Positions 10,084-21,068 of a stretch of DNA of 64,000 nt are shown here, one piece after another (position 1 is the first letter of the stretch; each line of letters opens with the position of its first letter). Where the stretch lies: NCBI GenBank assembly GCA_033239525.1, contig BSYO01000036.1, positions 8,082,126-8,146,125 on the forward strand. The letters run 5' to 3'. The position numbers were made by a program, and so were the translations under genes. The DNA comes from Nepenthes gracilis (taxonomy: Eukaryota > Streptophyta > Magnoliopsida > Caryophyllales > Nepenthaceae). A model generated the notes under the pieces. That model had not been told where the DNA came from and did not search any database. It saw only the letters and a program-made list of their open reading frames with translations.

Positions 10084-11663
10084 GATTCACTAATATGGCA
10101 GTTTGCGTTGAATGTGTGGATCACGACATTTTTCTGAAGCTGACTCCACTGGTCTACTATAGGTCTCTCTCTATTTTTCTTTGGTTTTGGCACAGTCAAT
10201 TGTCCGGTGCTGCTGGCTTTGATGAGCCTCAGCCAGTGAGTTCCTTCCCGTTGGACGGGTTGGGGGCTGCCTGTGCACTGGCTTAGGACAATTTGGCTGA
10301 GGTGCAAAAGAGCCCGCCGAGGACTTATTTGGTTGCAAGAGATCCTTCTGAGGTGGAGGAGATCCCTCTGTTTGTAGCCTTAACGTGGAGCTCGTCTCTT
10401 GGATTGTTGTTGATTGTTGGTTTTCCTATGCTGCCAGCTTCAGCAGAATGCCCACAGTTTTGGAAGGACTGGGGTATTTTGCTGAAATTGAAGCACATAT
10501 TGTTGATTGTTGGTGGTAGTGGGTCTCTTCCTTCAATGGAAGGACTCTATGCTACTGTCAACGCTCTAATTGTTGGGAACTTGCTCGGCAAATGGGTGCT
10601 ATTGCTGGTTTCCAGGTAGTTGTTCCGGAAGGTCTGGTGTGTTGATGTGGTATTTGGGGTAGCTGATTCTCAGTATTTGCTCCTCTGATTTGATGCTAGT
10701 GCTGGCTGTTTTGCATTAATGCATAGCATTTGACAGCTGCTGGAAAACTTTGCTGGTGCTGGGGCTGGAGCTTTGCTGCAGTTAACTAGTGCCTTGCTGT
10801 TGTTGGAATTTTTTGTTGGGTGGTCTGCTGAGTTCGCTGCTGTTGGAATGATCAATGCTGTTGGCATGTTGATCAGTTCGGCCTACTGGTGGTGGAGTGG
10901 TTCATGCTGTAAGTTGCAGGAATGGTTGTCTAGTGCCTTGTTCTGTCTCCTAGAGGTGTTGCTCCTGGTTATGGCAGAACATTTGTATCGGGGGACCGGC
11001 TGCTGGAGGTGGTTGGGGTTTGTTGGTGGAGCTGAAATGCTCTTGCTGGCTGGAACTGTTGCCCTCCCTTTTTCTAAAGTGAGAAGCCTCAATCCTTCCA
11101 AAGTCTGGAGCCACTTGTTCCATTGATGGTTTGGGTTGGGTATTATGCACTGGAGGGCTGTTGGTGCTGCTGTAGGTACTGCTGGTGCTACCTATCCTTG
11201 TTGCCGTAGCTGTGGTCTGCTGTCTGTTGCTGTAGTAAGCTGCTGCGAGGCAATTGGATGACTGCAATTCCCATTGTCCCTTAATGATTCTGGGGTCCTG
11301 GTAATGCTGCCAGCATCTGCTGCTGATCCCGTTTAGAAGTCTAGTAGTTCTTGGTGGTGCTGATCTGGCCTGGTTGCTGATTTCATCCTGTTTAGAAGAC
11401 TGCGATGATTGGCATGGTTGACCTTAGTTTGCTGAGAGGCTCCAGCTGATGTGTAATATTAGACAGTTTTCATATTCTGTTGATTCTGTTGAAAGTTATC
11501 CACCTAGAGGTTTTTTATATATTTTCTGATGTACCAACTGCTCAGGGTATTCCCTAGCATTTTATATTTTAACTCCAAGTTAAAATACTTAGAGTTAACA
11601 CAGAGATTTTATAATTTTTTTCTCCCATTAATCTAAAATACTTACTTAACAAAAAAAAAAAAA
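10084..11663 (+). mobile_element. Third stacked TGCTG-rich 3' module with tail
   Basis: About 1.4 kb of TGCTG-rich DNA, then CTCAGGGTATTCCCTAGC (11541), hairpin arms AACTCCAAGT and ACTTAGAGTT (11571-11599), TACTTACTTAAC and a 14-base A-run to 11663. No ORF is conserved. It lies between the 10083 tail and minus-strand LINE-R, so it probably inserted in LINE-R with its 5' part displaced beyond the left edge by the nested copies. Confidence 0.78.
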
Positions 11664-12180
11664 CTTGACCATAAGGATTTAGCCAGGCCCAATGGTCATC
11701 CCTGATTATTTGTGAGACCTTGGCGTCCTAAGGCTTCCCCATGGCCAGACAAATACGATTAGTTCTGACATTACTCAGCCGGCCCATAGAGTGCCAGTCA
11801 TCATGCCAGAGAAAAGTACCAGAGCCGTCACCAATGGTCTTGATAGAGTGAGAGTGCATGAAGGAACGGAGCTTCATAATCTTCCTCCATCCCCAGGGGG
11901 CTGAGTCTGGAACTTTGAGAGTCTTTTTTTTTTGGTAAGTAGGAACTTTGAGAGTTCAGATGCTCCGGTCCTTGATTCTATTTTTATGGATCCATGAGGA
12001 CCAGGCCGATTCAGCATCCTTCGACATAATACGCCATAAGAGCTTACAAATGAGGGCTTTATTCTGGGCCTGCAAATTATTAAGGCCCAGCCCACCTTCA
12101 CTCTTCGGGTAGCAGATGTCAGCCCAAGCTATTTTTGCCTTAGCCTTCCCTTTAGTAGTTCCGCTCCAAAAGAACCGTCT
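11664..12180 (-). pseudogene. LINE-R ORF2, region after RT (toward zf-RVT)
   Basis: On the minus strand it encodes RRFFWSGTTKGKAKAKIAW, CYPKSEGGLGLNNLQAQNKALICKLLWRI and SAWSSWIHKNRIKD, which aligns with LINE-D at 48210-48730. u1 splits it at 11922 and M4 at 12180; the RT core follows at 14165. The C-terminal end is cut at 11664 by the 3' module to its left. Confidence 0.88.
11923..11941 (-). mobile_element. u1, 19-bp ultra-truncated retrotransposition scar
   Basis: The insert is C, ten T, then GGTAAGTA: a poly(A) tail plus only 8 bp of the element 3' end in minus orientation. It is flanked by the TSD GGAACTTTGAGAGT (11909-11922 and 11942-11955). Removal restores LINE-R. Confidence 0.93.
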
Positions 12181-14149
12181 TTTTTTTTGGTAAGTATTTT
12201 GGATTATCGGGAGAAAAAATTTACAAAAGATAGAATGCTGGGGCATACCCCGAGCAGCCGGTACATCAAAAAATACCAAAATAGCCTCTAAGAGGACAAC
12301 GTTCAAAATGAAATATGAAGATACACAAGAGCAGGTACTCTACATCATAGCAAGATCAACTTGCAGATCAGCCTCAAAACAACACCGTGCCAATTCTAGC
12401 GGTGCATCCGAGCCCAGCTGCAGCACAGGACAAGATAGCACCAGCCCAGCACATCAGCGTTGGCTCCCACCAAGCCTCCACATATTCCAGCAGCAACTTC
12501 AGCTCCCAACACAGGCCAGCAGCTGAGATCATATCAATACACCAACCTGGCCGGTGCATAAGCAGGCATCAGCACATGGAGCAGCCTGCCATACATCAGC
12601 AATGGAAAAACCCAACAGGACAGCAGCGAAATACCCAGCTGCAAGAAGAACCAGCAGACCAATCTAGTCTTCAAACAACAGAAGACCAAAAAAGTAATAT
12701 GAAGTTACAAATTCAGCAAACACAGCCGTACTCAACACCACTTGCGGTATATCAGGTCCCAGCTTCATCATAAAGCATACTGGCAACTGCCCAGACTACT
12801 GGAGCACAACCACTATTCCATCAGCAACATCAGCATCTAACTCAGCACACAGGATCGAGAGTATGCATATCAGCACACCAATTGGGCCAGAGATTAAGGC
12901 CAAAATCCATCAAATCAGCAGCTACTTTCACAGCTGCACGTATATCCATCCAAATGCACTACTGAAGCAGGCATCGGAATCCAATTAAAGCGGAATCTAT
13001 AGTTAGGCCTCAAGGCCAATTGGACTGGTACAGAGCCATAACCCAATAGCCTCAACAGCCAGTAACAAAGCAGACAAACCTGCTGCAGCAAATCAGATGA
13101 TTCAAATCTGTTGCAAAGCAACAACACCTACAAACTGGCTGTATTGGCCAGAGATAACAGCAGGTAGAGAGCCAGCCAAAACCGACCCAACTGCCGACCA
13201 AAACAGCAGAGCTGCCCAATTCCAACAAACAATTGAAACAGACCAGTAGACAGCATTTCCACCCATCTACATCAGCTCAGCAAGCATTGCAAAAACGAGC
13301 ATAGCAGCGAACCACATACTCAACTTCTGCCAGCAAGGAATTTCAGCATCCAACCAAGGCCTCGCCCAGATCTTTGTCACTCCAGCCTTTAATTCCAGTC
13401 AAAAGCAAACCAGGCCCCCCCAACCCAACTTACAGGAAGGAACATCCAGGCAAGGAGGCTTCAGAAACCGGGCACAGGGGGTTTGTCAGCGTCGTTCCCA
13501 GCGAGCAGCACAAAAACTTCGGCCAACTGCTCCCAGAATCAAGGGATGCAGTAACCAGAAGCACCAAAGCCGAAGCAAATATAAGGAACCCTGAGACAGG
13601 GCACTCGGTCACAGCAGCCAAAGCAAGGAAACCAAGGCAAAACCAGATGCGAGAAGCCCTACTCAATCGAGGAACAAAGGAAAAGAGAAACATTAGCCTG
13701 TGAAGAGCCCCAGACAGAAGCAGAGACCCAACCGGAGAAAGACGCATCAGATGCAATCAAGCTTCAGCAGATACCCCAATCGAATCTTGGCCGAAAAAGC
13801 TTTGACAGGCGGCGGCGAAAGGTCGGAAGGACGCTCAGAGGACGCCTGCGAAGCCAGGGCAGAGATCCGAAAGGAGGACGCCTCCATCACAAACTGATTC
13901 AGCAAAAGGACGGTCTCGCTGCATCCGAGGGCTCAGATGCCGCCGACGCCGCCAGAACATAGTTCCAGAGAAGAGAAAGTGGAGACGGGACCGGGAGGCC
14001 ACCGGGCCGAGCAACCAGGAGGCCGGCCATGGCCGGCTCCGGCGCCGCCCGGCCAAAAGAGAGGCGTCGCACACGTTCAAATTTCAATTTGAAATTTGAA
14101 ACGAAGAGAGAAGCGAGAGCTTCTCTCTCTTCGCGTGCGACAACTCGAC
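12181..14149 (-). mobile_element. M4, head-plus-tail non-coding LINE derivative (1,969 bp)
   Basis: TSD CCAAAAGAACCGTCT at 12166-12180 and 14150-14164. On its own strand it starts with a 5' hairpin (14103-14132), an AAATTTCAAATTG motif, a GC-rich stretch with GCCGGCCATGGCCGGC, about 250 bp of GC-rich leader, then directly a TGCTG-rich module (read as CAGCA here) and a tail with single TACTTACC. No ORF1 domain, EN or RT is present. It looks like a full-length internally deleted element that relies on an autonomous LINE. Confidence 0.93.
14103..14132 (-). other. 5'-terminal hairpin of the LINE family (representative copy)
   Basis: Arms GAGAGAAGC and GCTTCTCTC around a GAGA loop, 17-46 bp inside the 5' border of M4. 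Related forms start M8 (30542-30568, same arms), P2 (15176-15204, TCTAGAGAGAAG arms) and P3 (17188-17217). Its constant place at intact 5' ends suggests a role in promoter or RNA function; that is inferred. Confidence 0.8.
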
Positions 14150-14164
14150 CCAAAAGAACCGTCT

Positions 14165-14688
14165 CATAAGGCAGTCGATCTGATTAAGAATAAATTGGGG
14201 CTGAATGAAGATTGAGGCCCAATATAGGTGGACGGACGAGAGGATAGAGGCAACGAGTTACAGACGTCCCCCAAATGAAAGCCACCTGTTCTTCTAGGAC
14301 TTGATCTGACGGGCAATTTTTTTAGTGAGAGCATTGCAATCCCGAATCGACAGCCAAGTGGTTATCAGAGGATCTCCCAAAGTACCTAATGGGGAGTTTG
14401 CCCACCCTGAAACCCATGATACCAGCGTTGTTCTGTTGAAGTGATGGGTCTTTAGGGCATATGAAGACTTCGCTCTTGTTCACGTTTGCAGAAAGCCTAG
14501 AGAGCCAATGGATTTCCTCAAGGCAATCTTTTAGTATCCAAGTCGAGCAAACATCGGCGTGAGAGAAGAGGAGAATGTCATCTGCAAAAGTGAGCATGAC
14601 AGTTTAAGTCATGCCACAATTCCAATGAAATTTAAAGTTTTCATTCTTACGAGCCTTAATTTCAATAATACCAGAACGAAAAGGTATG
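14165..14688 (-). pseudogene. LINE-R ORF2 reverse transcriptase, C-terminal half
   Basis: The minus strand encodes MLTFADDILLFSHAD (the FADD catalytic motif, about 14555-14597), DCLEEIHWLSRLSANVNKSEV and MGFRVGKLPIRY, matching LINE-C at 44470-44700. It is preceded (to the right) by u2. Stops and frameshifts follow in 14165-14400. Confidence 0.9.
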
Positions 14689-14707
14689 TTACTTACCAAA
14701 AAAAAAA
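14689..14707 (+). mobile_element. u2, 19-bp ultra-truncated retrotransposition scar
   Basis: TTACTTACC plus ten A, between copies of the TSD AGAACGAAAAGGTATG (14673-14688 and 14708-14723). Only 9 bp of element precede the poly(A). Plus orientation, inside the minus-strand RT of LINE-R. Confidence 0.95.
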
Positions 14708-14723
14708 AGAACGAAAAGGTATG

Positions 14724-14983
14724 GAGAAATGGGATCGCCTTGACGAAGGCCTTTTCCCCCTGAAGAGACCAACCGCTTCCCCATTAATATTCACAAAGTA
14801 CGAGGGAGTAGTAATACATTGTCTAATCTATTCAACCATTTTAGGAGGGAATTTCATTAGGCTCAGAATAGTGATAATGAAATCCGAATGGACAGAGTCG
14901 TATGCTTTCATTAGGTCAATTTCATAGTACATCTGGGTAGATAATGACCCATATGATACTTATGTAGGAGTTCTTGGGCTAGA
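14724..14983 (-). pseudogene. LINE-R ORF2 reverse transcriptase, central part
   Basis: The minus strand resembles the LINE-C stretch 44120-44350 (KIDLMKAYDSVHWDF, NFPPKMINWI, VNINGEAVGFFKG, GLRQGDPISPY), including the palm Asp of the first catalytic motif. Small lesions break the frame. P2 inserts at 14983 and LINE-R resumes at 21027. Confidence 0.87.
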
Positions 14984-15168
14984 GCCGAAGCGGAGTTCTG
15001 CCTGGTGGTTAGTAACGCTTACGCCTTCCCTCTCCACCCGGGTTCGAATCTCCGCGGAAGCACCCGTGGTACTGAGCCTCCCTAAAAAATCCTTCGGGAT
15101 TTCTGGGGTATGGGGCCGCGAAGCGGTGGAGCCAGTCACGTTAAAAAGCTTACCCTTACCACAGTTTT
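14984..15168 (+). promoter_or_regulatory. tRNA-like head unit of P2
   Basis: Begins GCCGAAGCGGAGTTC directly at the TSD. TGCCTGGTGGTTAGTAACGC resembles a pol III A box and GGGTTCGAATCTCC a B box, 35-45 bp apart as in tRNA genes. GCGGAG and CTCCGC could pair like an acceptor stem and the T arm is nearly pairable. The rest of the unit (to GTTTT at 15163-15167) is shared with both P3 units. A four-T run at 15164-15167 could end a pol III transcript here. Confidence 0.82.
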
Positions 15169-16793
15169 AATGTTCTAGAGAGAAGTTCTCCTCCTTCTCT
15201 CTAGAATTCGATTTTCAAATCTCGTTTTGCAATTTCCGGCCGCGCCTTCTGCAGCGTTCCTCATCTGGCCGGGCGGCACCGGTGCCGGCCACGGCCGGTC
15301 CCCAGGTTGCCTCGCCCGGCCGTCCCTCTGTCTAATCCTCATCCTTCGCTCTCTTTGGGCTTCGAAGAAAAGATTCTTGCTCCGTTTTTCCATTTTCGAA
15401 TCCAAATTTCGTCTTTGATTTTGGGCGCATCCATGCTTGCTCTCTGCCTAACTGGACGGATTCGCCGGGGTCCTCTGTGGTTTCGTCTTCGGTGAAGCCC
15501 TCGATTTCCGCTGATTCAGCCAAGTCCACTGAGGTCCTCTGGGGTTTCACTGACGATGATCCCTTGACTCGTTTTGGGATTCAGATGCTAAGACCTCGTC
15601 TGATGCGCCTTGCTCCGTTTAGATTTCTACTTCCGTCTAAGCCTCTACTCTGGCTTTGGTGTTGGATTTGCCGTTTCCTTAGGTCTGTTGTCCTGGCTCT
15701 GTTGAGCCTCTGCCTGTGTGTCGCCCCCCCGGTGGACGGATTGTGGGTCTCATCGTGCTAGTCGAGTGATTGTGGGCGTTGGTCTCAAGAGCTGGCTATG
15801 GTACCTCGGGTTGGCTGTGATCCTTTTGCTGCGGTGGGGCTCTGGTTGCTGCATTGAAGCTCTGCTCAATGGTTACCTCTTGGGTTACAGAGTGAGTAGC
15901 AGTTTTTTTGGACTGCTGTGGTCTGGTAATCTATGCCAGTTTGTTACTGTTGTATATTTGCAATAGCTTTATTAAGGCTGTAGTTGGTCCTTGCTGTTCT
16001 TTGTTTGGACGAGCTGGGACTCTGCTGTCCTTGTGTTCGCTGCTTAATTGCGGTGAGATGTGGTGCTGTTGTTTGGCTTTTAATGCCAGTTTTGTGGGCT
16101 GTAGGTTTCTCTCTGGCCTGCTGTCTGATGACATCGGTTGGTTATGTTGCAATTGCCTGCTGTGTCATTGTTCCGCAATGCTACAAATGGTAGGAGGTTA
16201 GGTGTTGTTTCAATTTGTTGGTCTTCAGCTTGCCCTGCTGTTATCGAGAAGGCCTGGGGCCTGTTGCTGATGCTATTTTGAAGCAGTTCTGTTGGGATTG
16301 CAAAGGATGCTAATCCTTTAATGGCTGATCCTTTTGGCCGGGGGCGGTGATTGGTGATGCTTTAAGGATGATGACCAGCGCTGTTTAGCTGGTTTGCATA
16401 TCTGCTGCTGTGGCTTTGATCTGAGGCCAATTTTGAAGAATGGAGTAAGGCGGCTGATGCATGGGTTGCTGTAGGGTCTTGGAGATGGGCTGGTTCCCTC
16501 TGCTGAATATGGATGCTGGATTAGTCCTGGATCCGGTTGGATGATCAGGATGCAGCTCCTATGCTGAATGATGGTCCCATTGCTGTTTGAATGTTGAAGA
16601 TTGTTCTCTGCTGCTGTCGGAGTATTACAGCAACCAGCTCTCGGGATGCAGGGGATTGGATGTTGTTTTTTGCTGTTTGTGGGCGGTGCTGATGCCCATT
16701 GGCTTGTTTTGAGCCTGAACGGCTTTGCTGTTCAATCCACGTTGGCAGTTCAGCACTGCCGTGTGATGATGCCCACTGGTATGATATGGCTGA

Positions 16794-16974
16794 GCCGAAG
16801 CGGAGTTCGGCCTGGTGGTTAGTAACGCTCACGCCTTCCCTCTCCACCCGGGTTCGAATCTCCGCGGAAGCACCCGTGGTACTGAGCCTCCTAAAAATCG
16901 TCCGGATTTCAGGGTATGGGGCCGCGAGCGTATGGGGCCAGTCACGTTAAAAAAGCTTACCCTTACCACGCTTT
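16794..16974 (+). promoter_or_regulatory. tRNA-like head unit 1 of P3 (181 bp)
   Basis: GCCGAAGCGGAGTTCGGCC opens the unit; TGGTGGTTAGTAACGC (A-box-like) and GGGTTCGAATCTCC (B-box-like) follow. The unit ends CCTTACCACGCTTT and the next begins without spacer. It has no T4 run. It is not a functional tRNA gene: the anticodon arm does not fold and the unit is far longer than a tRNA. Close to unit 2, with a few small indels near 16892-16935. Confidence 0.85.
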
Positions 16975-17158
16975 GCCGAAGCGGAGTTCGGCCTGGTGGT
17001 TAGTAACGCTCACGTCTTCCCTCTCCACCCGGGTTCGAATCTCCGCGGAAGCACCCGTGGTACTGAGCCTCCCTAAAAAATCCTTTGGGATTTCTGGGGT
17101 ATGGGGCCGCGAAGCGGTGGGGCCAGTCACGTTAAAAAGCTTACCCTTACCACAGTTT
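16975..17158 (+). promoter_or_regulatory. tRNA-like head unit 2 of P3
   Basis: Tandem copy of unit 1 and slightly closer to the P2 unit (both have CCTTTGGG/CCTTCGGG-ATTTCTGGGG). It keeps the A-box-like and B-box-like motifs and the GCGGAG/CTCCGC pair. There is no run of four or more T from 16794 to 17745; the first is T5 at 17746-17750, so a pol III transcript could in principle run about 950 nt into ORF1. Whether it is transcribed is unknown. Confidence 0.85.
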
Positions 17159-17289
17159 AATATAGTATCTGTGACATGACAAAATTGTCTAGAGAGAAGT
17201 TCTCCCCCTTCTCTCTAAGTTCCGAATTTCAAATTTGAAATTTGAATCTAATAACACCTCCGTCTTCGACGGTGCTAAATCGCCCTGCC

Positions 17290-18884
17290 ATGGCCGATTC
17301 CCCTAACCCTCCTCCGGCGCCCGCCTCCCCATCCATCTCCCTCCTTCCTCCCCACCGAACGCCGTGCGTCCGTCTGCTACGACTCCCATCTCGACTCTGC
17401 CTCAAAATACGTCCCTTTCTCCTGAAACCCATTTGAACCCGAAGCTTGCTGTTGACTCAGCCGTTAACGATGTTGCTCATTCCCACTCCTGGGTTGATAT
17501 TGTCAAGAAGGATGGCTCTGGGCAAAGCTCAGAGTTGAAGTTCTTCCCTCCCCATGAATCTAAGTCCTCCGATGGTGCCCTGTCTCCACCGCCTGAAGTC
17601 ATTGAGCAAGGTAATTCCTTCTGGGGTCACACCTTGGCCGGATATTTCCTAAACTCACCTCCCCCATTTCACGGCTGTCAAGTCCGTTGCCTTGAAATTA
17701 TGGGCACGCTTCGGTCTCAAGCAGATTGCTGGAAACGATGGAGGGTTTTTCTTCTTTCGTTTCCCATCTGAAGAGTTGCTGTCGAAATGCTTGTGCGCGG
17801 ACCGTGGACATTCTCTGGTAAGGCTATATTCCTTAAGCGTTGGTCGCCCGGAATGGAACTGTCAAGAGAGGAGCACAAGCGTTTCCCAATCTGGATCAAG
17901 TTGTCAAACATTCCACTCGAATTGTGGACTACAGCTGGTCTGTGCTGGGTGGCCAGTGCGATTGGCAGCCCTCTACAGATCGATCCCAGGACTGGCCGTA
18001 TGGAAAACCTCTCCTTTGCGAGGATTTGTGTGGAGGTTGGTGTGGATGGACCGTTTCCCAGCTCCATTGCGGTTCAAGCTTGTCCCGAGACTGAAGTAAT
18101 TACGATGGTGAAGGTGGTTTATAGCTGGAAGCCCACCCGGTGTACTCGTTGCAACCAGATTGGCCATTTGGAAGCAATTTGTTTGTCCAAGAAGGTCAAT
18201 AAACTCTCTGGTTCTTCTAAGCCTTTAGTTACTGATAGTGCTGGGCACCATGACACTAGTGTTGTATCTGCCCCTAGTGTTCCTGTCCAAAGTGACATTG
18301 TAAGGACTGCCGCTTCTTCTGATGCAACTGGTCCTGTCCCTAATGTGGGATATGATGACCAATTATCTGTGCCTCCAATCGGCGCTGATGGTAAATCCGA
18401 TAAATTCCCCTGTTCTGTGGGTGATGATGCCCTGCCTCCCCCTCATCATGGTGCTGTTGGTGGTGGTAGTAAATGTTGCGTTAGTTATCCACCAATAGGG
18501 GGCTTTCTGGACCTTCAACTGCCAGTCCCCCCTAACCCAGACCCCCCTAATCTGGACCAGGCGGTTCTGGTACCTTCAACCTCTCCTCATGACAGTGGGC
18601 ACCATGAGTGCCCTTTGGATGTATCCGGTAGTTTGGAGGACTCCCTCGTTACTCTGAGTTCGGACCTAGCTCCTGACTCACCCGACTCCCGGAATCATCA
18701 CCACTTGGACTTGGATGAGTATATGCTTACCCCTAACTCAATCAAGCGAATTTCTTTGAAATACTCCTCGAATGCTCCTTTGATTGATGAATTGCGGGGT
18801 AATGAATCTATTTGGAAGATTACTAAAACAAGGAAAAAGAAAAAATCTGGCTCTCGGAAATCCAGAGGTGCCTCTGGATCCTAA
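17290..18884 (+). pseudogene. P3 ORF1-like (DUF4283-like plus CCHC zinc knuckle), frameshifted
   Basis: ATG at 17290 in GCCATGGCC context encodes MADSPNPPPAPASPS. The frame changes near 17370-17430, again near 17665 and by a 1-nt loss near 17785. Conserved blocks: WVDIVKKDGSG, SPPPEVIEQGNSFWGHTLAGYF, LWARFGLKQIAGNDGGFFFFRF, GPWTFSGKAIFLKRWSPGMELS, then knuckle CTRCNQIGHLEAIC at 18139-18180. A Pro/Ser/Asp-rich linker and a basic KKKKSGSRKSRG end follow. Open from 17787 to 18884 (365 codons). It is expected to bind nucleic acid as LINE ORF1 does; the three shifts make this copy non-functional. Confidence 0.88.
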
Positions 18885-20382
18885 AACCTGCTGCTGGGTT
18901 TTCTTTTTGTCTGAGTCTTGCATCTGGAACCACTTTTCTGGTTTTCTGTCATGCAGTTACAGGCTCTCTTTTGGCATGATTTTGGGATTGATTTATGAGG
19001 GCTGTGTGCCTTTTGGCATGATTTTGGGATTGATTTATGAGGGCTGTGTGCCTTTGAGGTTTACGAGAGGGTTTTTGTTGTGGCTGGGCTTGGTGCTCTA
19101 GCTAGAAATTAGTTATTGACCTGGATGTAACTACAATTGTAGTTGGCATTTTAGAAGAGGCTACTACCTTGCAATGGGCGCTCGTGAATATTGCAATGCT
19201 GAAGGAAGTACATCAGCTGAAGGCTGGGGTGTAAATTTGGCATTTGAGGGACAGGCTGATGTGAGGCGTAGCACGACCTGATGCGTTTGAGGGCTTGCTG
19301 TTCTGTGGCATTTGGGTTGTTAACCAATTGGCTTGGAAGATGCTGAGGAAAGCTGATTTTTCCTTTGGAATATGGCTGCTGATGCTTTGATAATCACACG
19401 AGGTCTTGTTTGGACAGCTGAATGGTGCTGAAGCTGTCTTCTGTTTCCTACAGTGGTCTAAATGATCAATCTGTGCTGGTGTTGCTTTGCAACATGGCTT
19501 AATGGCGACTACATCTGCTGCCTGTTATTGAGGTAGTGGAGGTTTGCTGCAGAAGGTGTTGGGATGTGTGGTCAGTTGTGATGGTGGCTGTTGTTGTTAT
19601 TAACTGCTATCTTGGAGTGCAATAACTGCAATAACTGCATATCTTGAAGAGCCCTCTGTTGATGCTGTTGTGTGTGATGTTCTCCTCTCCTCGTGGAGGC
19701 AATTTGATGTTGATCCACCTGCGCGTGGGAGGCTGATGGAATTTTTGATCACGATGCTGGTGTCCTGCTGACGCCTTTTGTGTGGGCAGTAGATTATTGC
19801 AAGAGCAATAATGGGGCGGAACACCATCTTCTGCTGATGTTGATTCCACGACTGTTTGCTGTCGCTGCTATGCAAGAGCTGGATTGGTTTTGGGAGTAAA
19901 TGGGTCTTCCGATGGTTGTGGAATCAGTTCATGCTGTTGCATCCTGAAATGTGCAGTTCATTGATGCTGCTGTTATGGCTGCTGGCAGATGATGCCTTTG
20001 GGTGAAGCCCATGAAGGGGCGGATGGGAATCCCTTGTATGTGCTTCTGATGCGGTTTACTTTGCCGGCATTGGAGCTGAAGATGATGCGTCTGGACTCGG
20101 TGCTGGAGCACACTGATATCGGGCCTTGTGGTGCCCCTGTGTGAATTATGTGTGTCATGTATAATGTGTTTTGTTCTGTATTTGATGGAATTGTTATTTT
20201 TTGTCATTCTCGGTAAACAGTGTCCTCCTAGAGGCCTGATGTATATTAAGATGTACTGTACGCTCGGGGTATGCCCTAGCGTCTCTTGTTTTTTTCTCCA
20301 AGTCAAAATACTTGGAGATAAAATATTATTTTTGTACTATTTTTCTCCCATGAATCCAAAATACTTGCTTACAAAAAAAAAA
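18885..20382 (+). mobile_element. P3 TGCTG-rich 3' module and tail
   Basis: Follows the ORF1 stop directly. TGCTG-rich to about 20210, then TCCTCCTAGAGG (20222), GCTCGGGGTATGCCCTAGCG (20262), hairpin and poly(A) at 20373-20382. Its middle (19600-19800) matches M9 (32880-32950 and 35157-35350) in the opposite orientation, showing the module family is shared. Confidence 0.88.
18969..19052 (+). repeat. 42-bp tandem duplication
   Basis: Two identical copies of a unit starting TTTTGGCATGATTTTGGG and ending GGGCTGTGTGCC lie head to tail at 18969-19010 and 19011-19052, just after the ORF1 stop of P3. Identity suggests a recent slippage or duplication event. Confidence 0.9.
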
Positions 20383-21026
20383 GGTATGATATGGCTGATG
20401 CTAATTTTGATGTGGGTAGCTCCTGATGCAGGTGTTCACGTTGCTCTTGATGTGAGCTGCTGTCTTGTGTTGGTGTAGCTGCTGTGTGACAGTAAGCTGT
20501 AGCATGTGCTGGTATTTTTGATACCAAGGCTCTGTTCTTCTGCTGGTTTGCTTGCTGCCGTGCTGATAATGGGCAGTGTAGCTATTGAGTTGCATGATGC
20601 TGTTTGCTGGCTGCAGTAGTGCAGCATCCGATGAATTTGCTGATTCGGTTGTTGATGCTCCCAGTCTTTGAATTTGCAATTCATCTTGTCTGTGGTGGAT
20701 GGCCGTAGGCTGATGGTGCTAAAAAGCCGTGAAGGCTGCTTGCAGGCCATTTCATGTTGCTGGCCTTTTGGATTTTGCCTGGGAATGGCAGTTTAATTTG
20801 TTTAGGAATTGCTTTTGAGTAATTCACTTGTGTTGTATGATTACCAGCAATTTTGTCCTTTAGTTGGTATCATTGGTTGTATCTAAGTGCTCGGGGCATG
20901 CCCTAGCTTTTTTGGTTTATCCCCAAGTCGGAAAAACACTTAGGGATAAATCCTTACTTGTAAATTTTTTCTCCCAGAAATCCAAATAACTTACTTACCA
21001 AAAAAAAAATGAGTTCCTGGGCTAGA

Positions 21027-21061
21027 AGGACATTATGACTGATTTGACGCCCAGCCACGAG
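21027..21061 (-). pseudogene. LINE-R ORF2 RT fragment after P2
   Basis: With the TSD, the minus strand reads AGRQISHNVLLAQEL, the same block as VAGRQISDNILLAQEL of LINE-D (about 47395-47450). This shows LINE-R continues to the right of P2 and ends near 21061, where plus-strand LINE-B begins. The N-terminal part of LINE-R is not found in the window. Confidence 0.85.
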
Positions 21062-21068
21062 GCCAGGT

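Larger units (their letters stand above)
16794..20382 (+). mobile_element. P3, element with two tRNA-like heads, ORF1 and LINE tail (3.6 kb)
   Basis: Perfect TSD GGTATGATATGGCTGA at 16778-16793 and 20383-20398, inside P2. Order: head unit 1, head unit 2, short linker, TCTAGAGAGAAG hairpin (17188), AATTTCAAATTTG leader, ORF1-like frame from ATG 17290 to TAA 18882-18884, 1.3 kb TGCTG-rich module, tail with hairpin (20297-20324) and a TACTTGCTTAC end. There is no EN or RT. P5 shows the unoccupied target at about 26276-26290. Because the TSD brackets the heads and the LINE tail together, the whole chimera moved as one unit. Confidence 0.95.
14984..21010 (+). mobile_element. P2, tRNA-headed non-coding LINE derivative (about 2.4 kb without P3)
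   Basis: TSD GAGTTCTTGGGCTAGA at 14968-14983 and (one mismatch) 21011-21026. It starts at the border with a tRNA-like unit, then the TCTAGAGAGAAG hairpin (15174), a GC-rich GGCCGGGCGGCACCGG stretch, about 250 bp of leader, then TGCTG-rich DNA and a tail of the ATCCCCAAGTCGG subfamily (hairpin 20916-20949). P3 interrupts it at 16793. P5 (25745-26797) is a 5'-truncated relative that lacks P3 and serves as an empty-site control. No ORF1 or ORF2 domain is recognisable. Confidence 0.93.

Noticed and set aside
10084..11663. Host gene with the 117-codon plus ORF at 10773-11126
   Set aside because: Leu/Trp/Cys-rich translation of a TGCTG module; the frame is not conserved in related modules and ends in a LINE tail.
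14984..15065. A true tRNA gene
   Set aside because: A- and B-box-like motifs are present, but no proper anticodon arm folds, the unit is about 181 bp and it recurs as a mobile head; called tRNA-like only.
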